In this document: positions 1 to 12,784 of the stretch, piece after piece
Layout: each line of letters begins with the position of its first letter
Position numbering within the stretch: position 1 is the stretch's first letter
Assembly: GCA_963573305.1 (NCBI GenBank)
Contig: OY754335.1
Location: forward strand, 50,241,985 to 50,305,984
DNA: 64,000 nt
Origin: Pyrrhosoma nymphula
Lineage: Eukaryota; Arthropoda; Insecta; Odonata; Coenagrionidae
Direction of reading: 5' to 3'
Program-made: the position numbers and the translations under genes
The notes under the pieces: model-generated
Told to the model about the DNA's origin: nothing
Database searches by the model: none
Seen by the model: the letters and a program-made list of their open reading frames with translations, nothing else

Positions 1-2080
1 TGTGGGGCGTTTGCTTGGTTCAGTTTCAGTGTTCGACTTTCGAACAAGCTCCCGAAGCTCCTCTCTTTATTGCTGGCTCTCACGTGGGCGTGAGGCTTGT
101 TCGATCTAAAGGGATATCTCATTAATGATTTTTAAAGCCCAAGGACCACTGCGTAATCGGCTGAGACGATCTCGTAAAATATTAATTCAAAGAGTAAATA
201 TCCTTGAGGGCTAATTTTAAGATCAGCATTCTTATGAATAGCATTTCAAAGTTGCGTACCGTAAAATTTCATATGGTGCAAAAACAGCGGGATAATGGGA
301 AAGTGATACGTTCTGAAAATTCATTAAAATAAATTGGCTTAGCAGGTATGAAGGATTTGAAAATGAAAAATCATCGCAATGGATATGAAAATTTGTTTTA
401 TTTATTCTTAAAATTATTACTAACAGTTCTTAACACTATTGTGAGATATAGTAACCATGATGTCAGGTTTGCTGAAGTTGTCCTACCAACTGGTATCATA
501 TCATGTATCGTAAATTTGTTGCATATCATTAATTTTTCTTTTTGCTATTGTAGATGAAAACTTATTCACGAAGTAAACAGTGAACAAAATATTTTCCTAA
601 TAATCATGTGTGTTTTTAAAATGCATTTTTGTATTTCCACAGAAAAAGTGGGAATTCCCGTAAAAACATTACGGGACAAATTTATTTTTTTCCACTATTT
701 AGCACTAACTATTAACAACTCAGGTCCTTAAACTTCATCAGTTAGTAGTTTTGGAACTCAAAATATTGTGTAACTACGTTTGCTCTTATTAAAAAAGAGT
801 GGCCTTTAAGTTGTTCCGTTTCTTTTCATAATTTGAATTCAAATAATAATTGAATCATTTAGACAAAATTCTTTTCATATTTGGCGCTTTGTGTCTTATT
901 TTAATACAATTTCCTACCGGAAAAAATATACTTGAAAATATACTTTTATTAAAATTATACTTCTAATTAAAATTATACTTTTAAAAACCATACTATCAAG
1001 CACAAGGAATGATTATAAAGCGGCCAAACTTTAAATTACAATGTGAATTACTGTATTAGTTTAGATAGGGATAGGCTTAGCATTGATTAAATCCCATAGC
1101 TCTTAGGCCCTTAAAAGTTGTCCTCTCGAGCACCAAGAACGAAGTCATGAGTAGGAAAAAGTATTATTTACAAAACGAATTTACGAATAACAATTTACGA
1201 AGTTTTGTACTTGAATGCAATTGTCGTTGAATTTCTGAAATGCAATTTAAAATATAAATAAATACTCAATTTTGTATTCACTATTACTTAAATACAGCAT
1301 GTATTTAAATAACGGCACATATGCTAGGGAGATTGGCTGGAGCTGGGCTTAACACCACCAATATTTGAAGAACAGATTGAAGCTCTCAGCGTTTTACAAT
1401 GGCAATATTTGTCGTGGTCAAGGACATGAGGTGGTCTTGATAACGCGGGGTTCGGGCAAGACGTGGACCGTGAAGCGTTAGCAGTTATCCAGCAGGTCAG
1501 ATGCCTCACATAAGTGCAAGGAGAACAAAGCTGCAGTTCATCGCCTCAAGTCGTACATCAGGGAGGAAAGTTTATACCTTTTCCTCATCGTGTCACAAGC
1601 GGCTGACTCCTCGGGGGTCATCATTAAAGGCACTTGCCGTCGCCTGCCGTCAGTGACAAAGAGCGAGAGGAAAAATTTAAACATAATAATAATACTTCTG
1701 AGTCAATTTGCGTAATCCCTTCTTAAAATATTGATTTTAATAGCTACTAAAGTAGCCTGAGTTGAAATAAAATTAATTATAGAAGGAACGTAAAGAAACA
1801 AGAAGAATATCAAACTACACTGTGACTGCGTGGTACCCTTTTATTATTACATAATAGCCAACTCAACTCTATTTGAAGGACATTCAAGATGCTGGGTGAA
1901 CGTGGGTAGAACCTATACGACAACAGTGTAACGGCTGACAGATAACATCAGTAGCACATTCGCGAAGCCCGTTTTTATGTTTCTCTGCATTAACGAAACG
2001 AACACTTAACAAGCAAACAGTATGAAGGTCCTATGATGAAAAAAATGAAAAAGAGAGGTTTTTCGCTATGGTTAAGCCTA
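1..2080. other. Unassigned AT-rich DNA
   Basis: No gene or family I recognise. Near the left edge a perfect 10-bp inverted repeat (40-49 and 95-104, TCGAACAAGC and its complement) is spaced by 45 bases. Around 930-990 a roughly 20-bp motif built on AAAATTATACTT repeats imperfectly two or three times. At 1324-1509 the minus strand is open for 61 codons, but no family is recognisable. The rest is low-complexity AT-rich sequence with stops in all frames. Confidence 0.4.
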
Positions 2081-2089
2081 ATTTCGTAT

Positions 2090-2460
2090 ACGCAGCGAGC
2101 ATTCAAGAGACCATGCACCGAAATATTTAACTCGCAAAATAAACTACAAAATGAAAGCCGCACGCTTCGTTAAAAACTGCTACGATCTGAAAACGGAACA
2201 CAGCTGATAGAAGGACTAGGTTGGGAGCCTTTGGAGACGCGAAGGCTACACGCCAGCATTGATATACTTATAAAAAATTTCAAATCAGGCGAGTTTCGGT
2301 ACGACATGGGGGATATTATTTTGACCCCTAGTTATATCTCTAGAACTGACAGAAGTGACCAAATAAGAGACATATAATGCGGAACTGATAGGTACAAAAC
2401 TTCCTTATTTCCACGCACCATTATCACGAAAACGGAGTGTGATACTGGGACATTTCGTTA
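2090..2460 (+). pseudogene. Family A non-LTR retrotransposon, decayed reverse transcriptase C-terminus
   Basis: Conceptual translation in shifting frames matches the open copy at 22.2-22.8 kb: the block equivalent to AARFVKNCY, then the GWE..ETRRL block, then the region ending in an RTDR..IR motif and a 'TDRYK' block just before the 3' untranslated region. Several stops and frameshifts break it. It is the extreme C-terminal part of a reverse transcriptase of a 5'-truncated, old insertion. The conserved 3' hairpin seen in other copies is not recognisable here. Confidence 0.7.
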
Positions 2461-2469
2461 ACATGAAAT

Positions 2470-3585
2470 TAATCTTCGTTCTTTCTCCCTTCCTAATCAT
2501 TTCCCATTTACACGTAGTACGTAGGTATATGCAGTTCTTCCCTCTTCAACACCTTACCTGGAACGTCTTCGGTCTAAGCCTTCCCTGAGAGTGTTTCCTG
2601 AGGGTTTACTGCAACTCTTTATAAGGAGCGGTATAATAACAATAGCAAAGAATTTATTGATTAACTTTTAATTTAAAATCAGAAGTACAATAATCCAATA
2701 TCTGTAGGGGATATAGTCAGGAATCTCCTAATCTCTCAGTCATTACTTCCCTATTGGGATTCCCGACCTTCTCCTCAACGAATACAAAAATAAATGTTCG
2801 AATATGAGTATGAGTATTCACTTATAATACTCAAATTTTGCCCTTGATGATGGCTGTGTATTTTAATTTTTAGTTTAAAATATGTGAAAGGTACCAATTA
2901 GCAATGCAACTACTTTGTCTACATAATCGTAAGTATTTTTAACAAAACAATAGAAAATAGACACATGCATAGTGATTACAATTCACACATTAAAAAAATA
3001 AATTTAGTGCATCAAGAGTGAATAACCATTTTTTTTAATTGTACAACATTTACCTTCATACTTAGAATTGACTTCATTACAGTAAGAAATTAAATTAAAT
3101 TAAATTGGAAATAAACTATAGATTTTTGGCCTCAGGAATTAAAAACTCGGTCTAAAAATTTCTTTCTTTGATCTAGGTATGCCTATATTATGATTACTAA
3201 GTAGCTCTTTTACTCTTGACGCTTCTCATTCACCACCAGGATTGTAATAAAATTTTAAGAGTCTTGTAAACAAATAGTTGGTATTAATGGTATCGAAGAG
3301 AATGGTGTGAGATGAAGAGGTAGACCACGAAAGCCACTGGTGCATGTGTTGAAAGAGACTCTAAAGAGGAGGAATATTAGGATTTTTAAGAAAAAGAGAG
3401 CGTGTATGAAATAATCCATAAGTGTAAGAGAAGCAAAAGAGAAATACAAAGATAGGGAATTATGAGGGAAATATTTAATAGAGAGCCATTTTTCTAGGTC
3501 TAACAGCAATAACTAAGTTCTCTGACTTGAAACAACCAAAGAAGGGGAGATTCGACATGAAAAAAATCATTTGACCTGACACGAT
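2470..3585. other. Unassigned DNA with a short AAATT repeat
   Basis: No recognisable gene. Near 3088-3108 the pentamer AAATT/TAAAT repeats about four times. The minus-strand open frame at 3255-3509 is short and hydrophobic and resembles nothing I know; I treat it as chance. Confidence 0.35.
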
Positions 3586-3589
3586 CCCG

Positions 3590-3902
3590 GATCTTCCAAT
3601 TACCGGTCAGGTTTGTTAGTGTTATCGGATATTGGGGGATCCGGGTTCGAATCTTAGAAAACTGAAATGATTTTTATGGCGATTTTCACCCTCTTTGGTT
3701 TACCTATTAGCACCCATGCTCATGACTACGTACCACATAATTTGGGTAGTCGTAATGCTTGGAAAATTTCTTTGACTTAAGTACTCCGAGAGGGAATGGA
3801 GTGATGAATATGAATGTATGGTATCGACCCGGAATTTACCCACGTGTGATGGGGAAACCGGCCAAACCCCCACAAGGCCACCGAAATAAATAAACAAATA
3901 AG
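3590..3902 (+). repeat. tRNA-derived SINE (probable), with A-rich tail
   Basis: A B-box-like RNA polymerase III promoter (GGTTCGAATCT, 3644-3654) lies about 55 bases into the unit. About 230 bases of unrelated body follow, and the unit ends in an AAATAAATAAACAAATAA tail at about 3884-3901. This order (tRNA-like head, unrelated body, A-rich tail) is the usual SINE structure. The A box is not clear and I could not find a convincing target duplication, so the left border is approximate. Confidence 0.5.
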
Positions 3903-4734
3903 GTAAGGATTAGTACAAACGCGTCCTGGACTACCTCGCCACGCACGGTCGCCCACTGAAAAGATCACCGCGAGCTCAATTGGACAGTTTTCGGGCCTCG
4001 GATCAGACTGAGCCACCGTCCGACTCTTGGCCTCTCGTCTGCCAGTCCCCTTCACTCGGAAGCCATGACACCGTCATGACACCCTGATAAAGACTTTCCG
4101 TGGTCAGGAAAGCGTGCTCTTAAACCCCATCGCGCTGAAACTCAGGCGTCAAATCCTCCTCCCGCCACCAAAATATCCACTCCAGCCCTATATTACATTC
4201 TCCCTCGCCAGTTGAGACTTAATCCCTTTATTTTCCCCCTATTGCATCCGTTTTATTTCGCGATCCCCACCCCGCGGTATGAGACGGATAAGGAAGGCGT
4301 TGGCACGTGATTTTCGGGCCGGCAAGCTCCGCATGTGATATGCTCTCCTGATACGGGTAAAAGGTGTCGAGGTGGGAACAAGGCGTGGGTTAGCGTGTCC
4401 CCTTGTTAGCAATGCATGTGGAAAGGTATTAACGGAGAGGATGACTGTGATATGTGTAAGGAGGCGGCTTAGCTGCTCTTGCGTGAAAACAGCTGAAAAT
4501 TCCTCGTACGATATATGTGGTGCCATCAAGGTCAGGGCGGTGAAAGTGCTATGAGGATGTCGCCGAATTCACGGTTCACCTACTCGGCAAAATTGCTGAA
4601 ATTAACAGAAATGCAAGTTTGGCATGCTTGCAGAATAACTTTAAAACAATCCAAGATAAAACTCGATTCTCTCAAGCGTAACTTGGTGAACATTCATTAT
4701 GACTGAATCAGCAAACTTTTTAATTTTCGCAATA

Positions 4735-4800
4735 GGTATATTTGTTGACGAACGGTTTCATCGCAAACACAACATCATCAGGTGTCACCATCATGTTGTC
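4735..4800. repeat. Possible half fold-back element
   Basis: The stretch contains the GGTTTCATCGCAAAC type core and an ACCTGATGATG/CATCATCAGGTG boundary typical of the fold-back elements elsewhere in this window, but only one arm is recognisable. It may be a solo arm or a chance resemblance. Confidence 0.25.
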
Positions 4801-5424
4801 AAAAAATAAACCATTGTGAAAATAGCAGTTTTTACTGATTAAGATCCAAGGCAGTTTTAGAGAAACAGGTATTCTTTGCTTATTTGACAAATTTAGTTTG
4901 CCTATAGCAGAATGAAATCCTAAAAAATTACATGTCCAAATTAGCTTTGATATCTGAGTATTTTTTTTGTTATGACAATAGTAGGTCACCACCATTGTAT
5001 AACTTTTCACATGCCTGTTAAATTTCCTGCTTATAGGGTTCCAAATCAATAAGCTCAGGAGATAAAAGATGTGTTCATTCAAGTCAAAGTTGTTTGGTCC
5101 TTCAGGTCTCGGAGAATCCTAAACCAAATGGTTTCACATGCTAGAGAATTTGGCTATGAAATAGATTCCTTGAAGTGGTTTGAAATGGGGAAAAGAAGCT
5201 GTTCCACTTAGACGACCTAGTCTAGGTACTATGTCTACAATATTAATGATTCTCCTCTCAAATTTGCTTTTGCACGTAAATCAATCTCTTTAGGTGTGTT
5301 CCGCGTTTCAGAGAGGTAAAATCTGAAATCATTCTGTGATATTTTTCTTTTTCCTGTGAAATTTCACAAAGCGTTCTTTATTTTTAGCGATGATGTAAAA
5401 ATGGAGATATTTTACCTCTGCCGA

Positions 5425-5545
5425 ATTCGGCTATGAAAAAGCAAAGAAATTTTGTATTGAGAATAAATCCAACTGGACCGGGAAACGAACCTCGGACCTT
5501 TGGCTTCCAAACCAATGAGCAGACCACCACACTACCCAGGATTTC
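5425..5545 (-). repeat. tRNA-derived SINE head
   Basis: On the minus strand an A box (TAGTGTGGTGG, 5534-5524) is followed at normal tRNA spacing by a B box (GGTTCGTTTCC, 5491-5481). The body then runs toward lower coordinates. The internal promoter pair strongly suggests a tRNA-derived SINE. It is not a functional tRNA: there is no acceptor stem pairing or anticodon arm I can draw. The 110-codon minus-strand frame over it is a by-product. Confidence 0.65.
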
Positions 5546-6824
5546 CGATTTCTAATGCAAGTTGGGATGGATTTAAGTGAACTAGATATCCAGCATCTAC
5601 GGCCTATCAAGGATCGCACACGAAAGGGAACATGGACTTCCATGAAGCCACTAACCACGACAATGAATACTGTTACATCACTTATGCCGTGATTAAAGTC
5701 AAGAAAGCAAAATGTCTGCTCTTCGATTTCCAGTTCAGGTGGATATTTTCCCGAGGCAATCACTTCGTGTGGTGAAAATAAATTTTTATTCTCGTTTTAA
5801 ATAAGGTTTAGCAATAAATTGGCACTTTTAAACACTTGATTGCTACTCCCGGTTTTTTTTCCTGAAAAGATTGAGCAAGTTCGTCGTAACATGACGAAGA
5901 ATTAAAACCGTTTATCCTAATAGGGACAAAAGTTTGAGTCCGTATTTGAGATAATATTCACGACTTTCAGCTTTTAAGATGAACTCATGTCTTCTACTTC
6001 ATCCTTTAGGAAAACAAACGGAAATATCGATCGAAGAAGCCGATTTTGCATTGCGCCTACATTTCAACCGCGGTTGCGAATCCCGCATAGAACTTGAACG
6101 TTCTATGAAAATATAGGACCAAATAGCTTCACATGCTACTGACAGTGAACTGCAGCCACAGCAGAACTGTAGAAAACTGAAGGATGGCAGCTACGCCCAT
6201 TTTTCATACCGTATCAAGGAGTCCATCTTATAGTCACTGTCGGTAGCATATAAAACCATTTCTTTAAGGTGATGGTATAAGGAAGTCCTGTTTCTCATCA
6301 AGCACTTGGAAGTTGTATTTATTTCCAGGTGGGTTTACACTGACAAGTTTATTGCGCATGTTACTTTTGCCAACGACTTTCGACGTAAATTGTAGATGTA
6401 CACAGCCCATCAATTCCGCTCGCAGAATTTTTAATGTTCTGGTAAGTCGCTTGCAGAAGCATATTGTTGATATTGTAAACAGCAAACCAATCTAGCTCAG
6501 CTTTTTCTCATGAAAACTTTTCGTCAGAGTAAAATCCTCCACAAGCTGAAGAAACTTGCGGAAGTAGCGTTCCAGTGTAAACCCACTCTTAGGATTAGGA
6601 TCTCAGACTGGCGTGGAATAGCTTCAGCAGCTTGATCACCAATAGCTCCCATCTACGACCATCACATACGCAATGCTAAAGTTAGCGGAGGTAAAAATTC
6701 CATAGGAACATTTTTCTTCACTTGAAATATCACGAAGTATCCGTCGGCAAAGTGCAGATTCACACGGGTTGTTGAGTGCTTCAAGAACAGGTGTTCCCAC
6801 TAGAAAACGAAGATGAACATTGAT

Positions 6825-7040
6825 GTTGAGTCAGCTGAGTCCCCTTTTATGTAACGCGGGAAGCACACGATCCATGCCGCGGTTCCCGACCCGCTAGCCG
6901 AGAGGAGAGGAGGCTTTTGAATCAAGAGGACTGGGCCGCATTTTCGTCCGAGCCGGCGCGATGAACGTCGGTGGTTCACCAATCGAGAACATCGAGCCGC
7001 TTCATTTGCATGTCCCGCCAGTCCCATCCCCTTCTCCCTC
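6825..7040. promoter_or_regulatory. GC-rich, CpG-retaining island (possible regulatory DNA)
   Basis: The surroundings are AT-rich, but this stretch is GC-rich with many CpG dinucleotides and shows no similarity to the repeats found elsewhere in the window. It has no long open frame typical of a known protein. Similar islands occur near 30.5, 37.2, 52.9 and 56.0 kb. A regulatory role is inference only; it could equally be an unrecognised old repeat. Confidence 0.2.
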
Positions 7041-7129
7041 TCTCGGACGCTAATTCATCGGATGCGAATCACGTTAATTTGTTACACGAATAAACCGCAG
7101 CTATGCGAAGAAGAGGAGGGGAGAGGGAT

Positions 7130-7440
7130 ATGGTCTGCTAATTCCACATCCTCAACACCACCGCCGGAACAACACGGTGTGGTATGGGGGTAGGGGAGGA
7201 GGAACCTGTTCCACGGATATGTTTAATCTAGCGGAAGATGCAAGGGGCAGATCCGACGGTCGGTGAGGGTGGGGCAGTCGCCCGCCACTCGGTATCTGGG
7301 AGAGGCTGCTGAGGGGGGTAGAGGAGAAAGGTTGAGACGGCACACGAAGGAAGGAAAGGGCTTAGCGTCCACTCTGCTTCGCGCGCATCGCATGCTTGGA
7401 TACGTCTTGTCGCAGAGACCCCCATCCTCCTCGGAAAGAA
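7130..7440. other. GC-rich purine/pyrimidine-biased block
   Basis: Long G/A-rich runs on one strand with mirrored C/T-rich runs. Open frames on both strands (60-65 codons) result from the composition. Similar blocks recur through the window. Confidence 0.35.
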
Positions 7441-7724
7441 ATTAATATACCTCCCGACGCATACTCCTCAATCCTCCAATTCTTATTCTTCGTTTATCCA
7501 TTCTCCCTTTTCATCCCTTCCTCTACATTCTAACCCTTTTCTAATACCTTCCCCACTCGGGTCCTTCTCCTTGGGTGGGTCTTGGCCGGGCAATAGGGTC
7601 ACTCTGTAAGTCTCCCCAGAGGTCGGCATGCTATCCGCGAATGCAAAGCCGGTATTTCTGATTTCCGCCAAAGGAATAAGGTCACAACGAGAGAAGAATA
7701 TATTCTTATCTTAATATTTTTGTC

Positions 7725-8567
7725 TGCATCATCAGCAGTAATCAATCCGAAAATTCAATTGCAGCAGTTCTCCATTCCACTCTCCTCTCTGCCATCTGCT
7801 TCATTACGACATGATTTACTTTGACGTCTATGAACTGCTTACTCTATTCCACTATTGGTCTTTCTCTATAACTCTTCCAATTTATTTATCCTTCCAATAT
7901 TATTTTCATTAGGCTGTTGAGTCAAAATATGCGTCCAATAAGTTTTTCCCTCCTTCTCGGCAGAGCGTTCATTATGCATATTTCCTCTCCAGCTCTTCGT
8001 AGGACTTCTCCGTTAGTGGTTCTCTTCGTCCATTTAATCTTCACCATCCTTCGGAACACCACATCTTCAGTGCTTCTAATCTCCTTTGCCCTGCTGCTAT
8101 TACTACCCAAGCTTCTTTACCATATAAGAGCATGCACCAAATACATGTTTTAATAAAGTGCTTCCTAACTTCCATGCCTGTGTTACCAGCTTACAGCAGA
8201 CTTCTCTTCAGGTAGAATGCCTTCTTTGCTTGGGCTGTTCTGCTCAAAATTTCTTTCCTCCTTTTTTCATCGCCGGTATCTCTGCTTCCCAGATAACAAA
8301 GTTCTTCCAATTGCACGAGTTTTTGCTGCCCAAGTTATGATGATTCTGTCTTCTTGATTTATTCCACAAACCACAACCTTGATTTTCTTAATAATAATTA
8401 ATTCTTTAGAGTTTTGTCCAAACAGTTAAGCATTCTCATCAGATCTTCTTTCTTATCAGCGATTATTGCTATGTCATCAGAAAAGGGTAGCATGATGAAG
8501 TTTTTCTCTCTGCACTTGTGTTCCTGGATTAAATTTGTCCTTCATTTCATTTGTCTTTTTCAATGTA
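7725..8567 (-). pseudogene. Family B (endonuclease-reverse transcriptase type) RT, catalytic box to C-terminus
   Basis: Reading the minus strand from 8567 downward gives, through frameshifts, a reverse transcriptase. There is a catalytic box LPFSDDIAIIADK (the F-x-D-D box lies at 8473-8484), then the 'YLGS' thumb block, a 'KTCIWCMLLYGKEAW' block, and the C-terminal block with VKIKWTKRTTNGEVL inside the open frame 8110-7922. This is the architecture of RTE-like non-LTR elements, whose proteins are often annotated 'endonuclease-reverse transcriptase'. Several stops show it is dead. The N-terminal half of the same RT lies at 9116-9440, so the two pieces belong to one element interrupted by the insert at 8570-9113, with some sequence apparently also lost. 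Confidence 0.75.
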
Positions 8568-8569
8568 TA

Positions 8570-9113
8570 CAGTGTGGACCATTCTAAACGACGCACCTAA
8601 ATATTTCTTAAAATACGGAAGATAGGGAAAAGTGTTAAATACAAAAGTTGTACAGTTCAAAAGTGGACACCCAAAAATGACCTCGACTTTGACCTTGAAA
8701 CTGCCATTCATATGAGGTCATTCCAAGGTCAAGTTGATTTCTTTAAATGAGGACCCTTATTTTTTGTTACAGAATTGGACAGCAGGGTCAATTTTGAGTG
8801 TCCGATGTGTCCGATTTTTAGTTGTTGTGGAGTTACACCTCTTCGACTGTTATGCAGAACGGGCACCTGCCGGCATTGATTAAGGGCATACATAAGGCAT
8901 TTTTATCCAATTATTGCAGAAAAATCAACAAACTACTCTAGATAACATTAATAGCCCAATGCAGCCTTTGAAGAACGCAAAAACAAACCAATTATGTACA
9001 CCAGTTCTCCGCAACAATGCCGACAATCGCGTCGCGAGCTCTCGAGACCGCAGTGGCGTGGCGTTTGCTGCTCCTGTAGATTACTCTTGTCAGAATTTTC
9101 GGTACACATACTG
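8570..9113. mobile_element. Mariner/Tc1-type non-autonomous element inserted in a family B retrotransposon
   Basis: The insert starts CAGTGTGGACC and ends GGTACACATACTG, so the ends form short imperfect terminal inverted repeats starting CAGT. It is flanked on each side by TA (8568-8569 and 9114-9115), the usual target duplication of Tc1/mariner elements. Minus-strand reverse transcriptase sequence lies on both sides. Inside, an inverted pair (TGGACACCC.. near 8662 and ..GAGTGTCCGA near 8806) forms a second fold-back. The plus-strand frame 8914-9216 resembles no transposase, so this is either a MITE or a chance-bounded insert. Confidence 0.5.
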
Positions 9114-9115
9114 TA

Positions 9116-9440
9116 ATGCTAATTGTTTTGAAGTATTCTCATCTCTCGGCTCTTTTCTTCTCAGGGATAGGAATCAAAACATTCTTTTTGAAGTCCTTTG
9201 GTATTTTCCCACTTGAATAAATGTAGCATATCAATCTGTATAGCTTATTTATAGTCTTAACTCCTGCATACTTACGGAACTCAGAGGGAATTTCATCAAC
9301 TTTTGGCCCCTTTTTGTCTCTCTAAAATCCTTTATCAAAGCATCAACATCTGATCTCAATATTGAGTACCCTTTCTCATCTTCATTCACAGTGTCTTCAT
9401 CCTCTGGTATCCTCTTTCCGTTCCTTACCTCGCAGGACTG
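9116..9440 (-). pseudogene. Family B reverse transcriptase, N-terminal fingers region
   Basis: Minus-strand translation gives the typical start of a non-LTR RT domain: an 'ILRSDVDALIKDFRE' helix, then 'DEIPSEFRKYAG', 'LYRLI' and 'GKIPKDFKKNVLIPIPEK', equivalent to the family pattern KAPGxDGIPAEL..GxIPxDW..ghivPIPKK. Frameshifts separate these blocks. It precedes, in coding order, the RT C-terminal half at 7725-8567. Confidence 0.7.
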
Positions 9441-12230
9441 CAGCCGTTTAAGTAATTACCTTAAGTAATATAGTGTAATGAGTGTCACTGTACCGACCCA
9501 CGCTCTCTCCAACTTCACTCATGTGAAGGAGGGCTGCTGCCGCCTCCTCCGGGTTACTGGCTGTCTATTAGTTGGCGGCAGCTATTCGCATAGTCACAGT
9601 ATCTTCACAGGTTTTCGTAGAATTTTTGAGCCGTTCTATCCAAGTATGACCCCCTACACCCTCTAGATACCGCCTCTTTTTGTCCGTGACGGCATATTCG
9701 TCGAGTAAACTCGCTTATTTCGCAGCTAACCTCTACATCTAAAGGTCGGCCCACCATCCACTACCCGGTGGATGCACACGGAAGCTGCCCATTTTCACAA
9801 TCAACGAGTGTACCAACTTATCCAACCTACATGCATTCCCACTACTTTGGAGTTAGAGTCATAATTCAGTCCACGATCTCCAGAAAAAGCAACGAAAAAG
9901 TGAAAATCAAGCAGTTAATTTCAAACGAAATAAGGATTCTTGCACACCTGAGACCTATTTCAATATGCAGAATGATTTCACACTTTCGTCTATCAAACAG
10001 AATTACAATATTTCCTTCTCCATTTGTTCACCTTATTTGAATGTTGTGTTATATCTTTCTAATTTCACTCGCGACGCCACTGTTTACCGCACAAATTCGG
10101 CAAAGCTGGGAGCTTCAAGTTACGCACGTATGTAACTACGCTGGTTGATACGTACGTCTGTAAGGGAAACGAAGCAAATTGAATTAATAATTAATAGAAA
10201 GAACGGCCCGGAAAACCCGACCATAGTGTGGAGCAATTATGTTGCGAGGGATGTTAACATGAGGAATAAGAGTACATGAGCTGCGTGGTAATAATAATAA
10301 TACTAAAGAACAACTAACTAAAATAGTAAGCTAAAAGAGTAAAAAAACTACCCATACCTACGAGATTTAAAAAAAAGAAGATAGTTTGGGCATGATATTT
10401 TATAACTGGGCCACAAAGTATTTTGTCCCTTACCTAAATCAAATATTAACTCTAGGAATGAAAGTAAACATACTAAAATTAAAATCCAATAGCAAGCAAC
10501 ATCAAATAAACTGTAGATCTACTATCCTGAAAAAAAGTTTTGGAATTAACATTCAAGCTTACTTCTATCTACTCGTATATAGCATACTTATGAGCCAACG
10601 ATTAACTCTAAGTCCCGAAGTCTTATATGACAATCTATTCGTGAAATTCTCCCATAAAAGTCTTTTTTCTATATTTTTTAAATTTAATTTAATGCATACA
10701 TATTCTCCATATAAATTCCATAAAACATTTGAGATCATTTAATCAATAAAGTGTTGATAACTTTTTCAAATCTTACAATTAAATATTTATAGCTACAACG
10801 GAATCCTAAACAAGAATATTCATCAATAATCTTGGCATGTCACTTCGGCAGTGGCTCAAATACTCCATTAATTAATATCGCCACCTGAAAAACTAATTCT
10901 TTGGGTAGTGAGATAGTATTGGGGACACAAATGACAAAGGTATCGATATCGCTTCCTTTCCAACTCCATGCATAAAGGAGACCTGACCCTTTTCCCTTAG
11001 CTCGCCCCACGACCCTCGTTACATATACCACGAGTAAAGGGCGCGACTTGTCACACACGAAAAGGACGATTGCTTGCGGGACCCTCAAGTAAGTACGCGG
11101 ACGACGAAGGCCCTTTCGGATAGAGAAAGAGTAAGAGAGAGAAAACGGAACCAATAAAATAAATACCGCTGGCGAGATCGACCGGACCACACACGTTCGC
11201 TTGTGTATCCAGTAAGTATCGATTGCCCAATCCCCAGACTACAACGAAGAAAAAAAAATATATGCCTACATATAAGCTCATTCCCACCCACTCTGGGTCA
11301 TTCATCGCCATCTCCTTAATGGAGGGAAGAGGGTGCCGCCTTTGCTCTTTATTCACTTGTTTACTCACGACCAAGAAGGTCAGAATGGCTTGGAAGGTGG
11401 ACGCGAGGTGAAAGAGTAGGATGTAGTGGGGGAAAGGCCAGAGAGGAGATAAGGCTCACGCACACCAACAGGGAGGTGGACCCTTGTGTCGCTGCAGGAT
11501 TGAGTGGGAGGTTATAAAATCCTTTTTCTCCCCTTCTCCCCACCACACAATATAGGCCTTCGACTCCTTCCAACTAGCCTCACCCTCTCCACTTGCTCTT
11601 TCAACTCCTCCGTGGTGAGCGTATTCGCTCTTCTCGGTCGGGTCCTCGTCCGGGATTGGTTCGTGTCTCAGTTTGAAGCTGTGAGACGTGAGATCTGGTG
11701 GGTGCATTCAACTGCGCGCTTTCTTGGTCGCATAAAAATTGGCGCGGCTTCGTAGACCAGGGTACTCTTCACTGGGTGAGTTCTGCTACGCGTTCTCTAA
11801 GACTTTCATCATGTATAAATATTGTTGGTTGACAAACGCTGAAGAGCAAACTAATCCAAAGGTAGGAATTAATGTAATGTAAATATGATATCCCTTTAAA
11901 TAAAATAAGTAAATGTTGTAAATTGTTGGCATGAATTAGCAATAAACATCACTAAAATGAATTGAACCAAGTCCCGGTGGATATTTTCAAACTGCTGCGC
12001 ATCGCCGCAGATAATATAACTGAAATATTATTTTACAACATTGAAAATATCAATTTGCAATCCTACACACATTTATTAAAAAACAATTAGGACCGTGGCA
12101 GAGTTACAACTTTGCCTGAAGGTGTAAATCTTTTACGAAACCGATCGTACTTTTAAAATAAATTGGTGTGTGATTGAAAAGAGATACTTAAATTGCTGCC
12201 TAATAAAAAGTAGAGCCTGAAACAGTTTTA
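9441..12230. other. No recognised gene
   Basis: The stretch is mostly AT-rich. Open frames such as 10386-10742 (+, 118 codons, Lys/Asn/Ile/Phe-rich) and 10840-11374 (-) show no motif I recognise and have the composition expected of non-coding AT-rich DNA. A short GC-biased patch lies at 11400-11760. Nothing else can be supported. Confidence 0.35.
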
Positions 12231-12234
12231 TTGT

Positions 12235-12425
12235 TGGCATCCTGATTTTAATAGTCTACATAAATGCTCGCGGGACATTGAGGGGTTAATATAATATCCT
12301 CCGCTTCACCCAGAACCCACCTGATCTGAAATTTTCAAGTAATTTAAACCTAGCCTGTAGCCTACTGTCTCTAGCGGCTCCCAATCTAGCCCCACTGTGC
12401 TGCCATCAGCTGTGTACAAGTATGG
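12235..12425 (-). pseudogene. Family A retrotransposon, decayed RT C-terminus
   Basis: The minus strand gives a block equivalent to 'LGWELGETRRLRARLRLLE' of the 22.2-kb copy (here LDWEPLETVGYRLGLNYLK in one frame), then 'GGYYINP', matching the region after it. Stops interrupt the frame. It is 5' truncated and its 3' end is not recognisable. Confidence 0.6.
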
Positions 12426-12784
12426 AATTTTAATTGATAATAGTCGTCATCTTATATATTTTTTAAAGAAAATATATAATTCAGTAAATTATCAAACGAA
12501 AAGCAAACTCGAGGGCCTAGGGTTAGAATCCTAAGGTATGGTTTTGGTTGTTGTCGAAGGACTGAGGGCTTGGGTTATATGATATAGCTGCTTGTACATA
12601 AGTACTCTTTATCGACCGAATTTTACTCCGTAGGTAATTTTTGTTTAACTATGTGCTACCTTAGATTTCTGCGGCGTTGGAACGAATGTTACTCCATTCT
12701 TGGGTTGTCACCACGTGGATTTTTTTTTTCATGACAAAAGTTTCACCCGTTGAAAGATTCGGTATTTTTCAGGTGAACAAGACT

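Noticed and set aside
40..104. Short inverted repeat at the left edge
   Set aside because: The arms are 10 bp and the spacer 45 bases; such a match in 64 kb can arise by chance, so I did not treat it as an element.
10386..10742. 118-codon AT-rich frame
   Set aside because: Lys/Asn/Ile/Phe/Tyr composition matches chance in AT-rich DNA and no motif is present.
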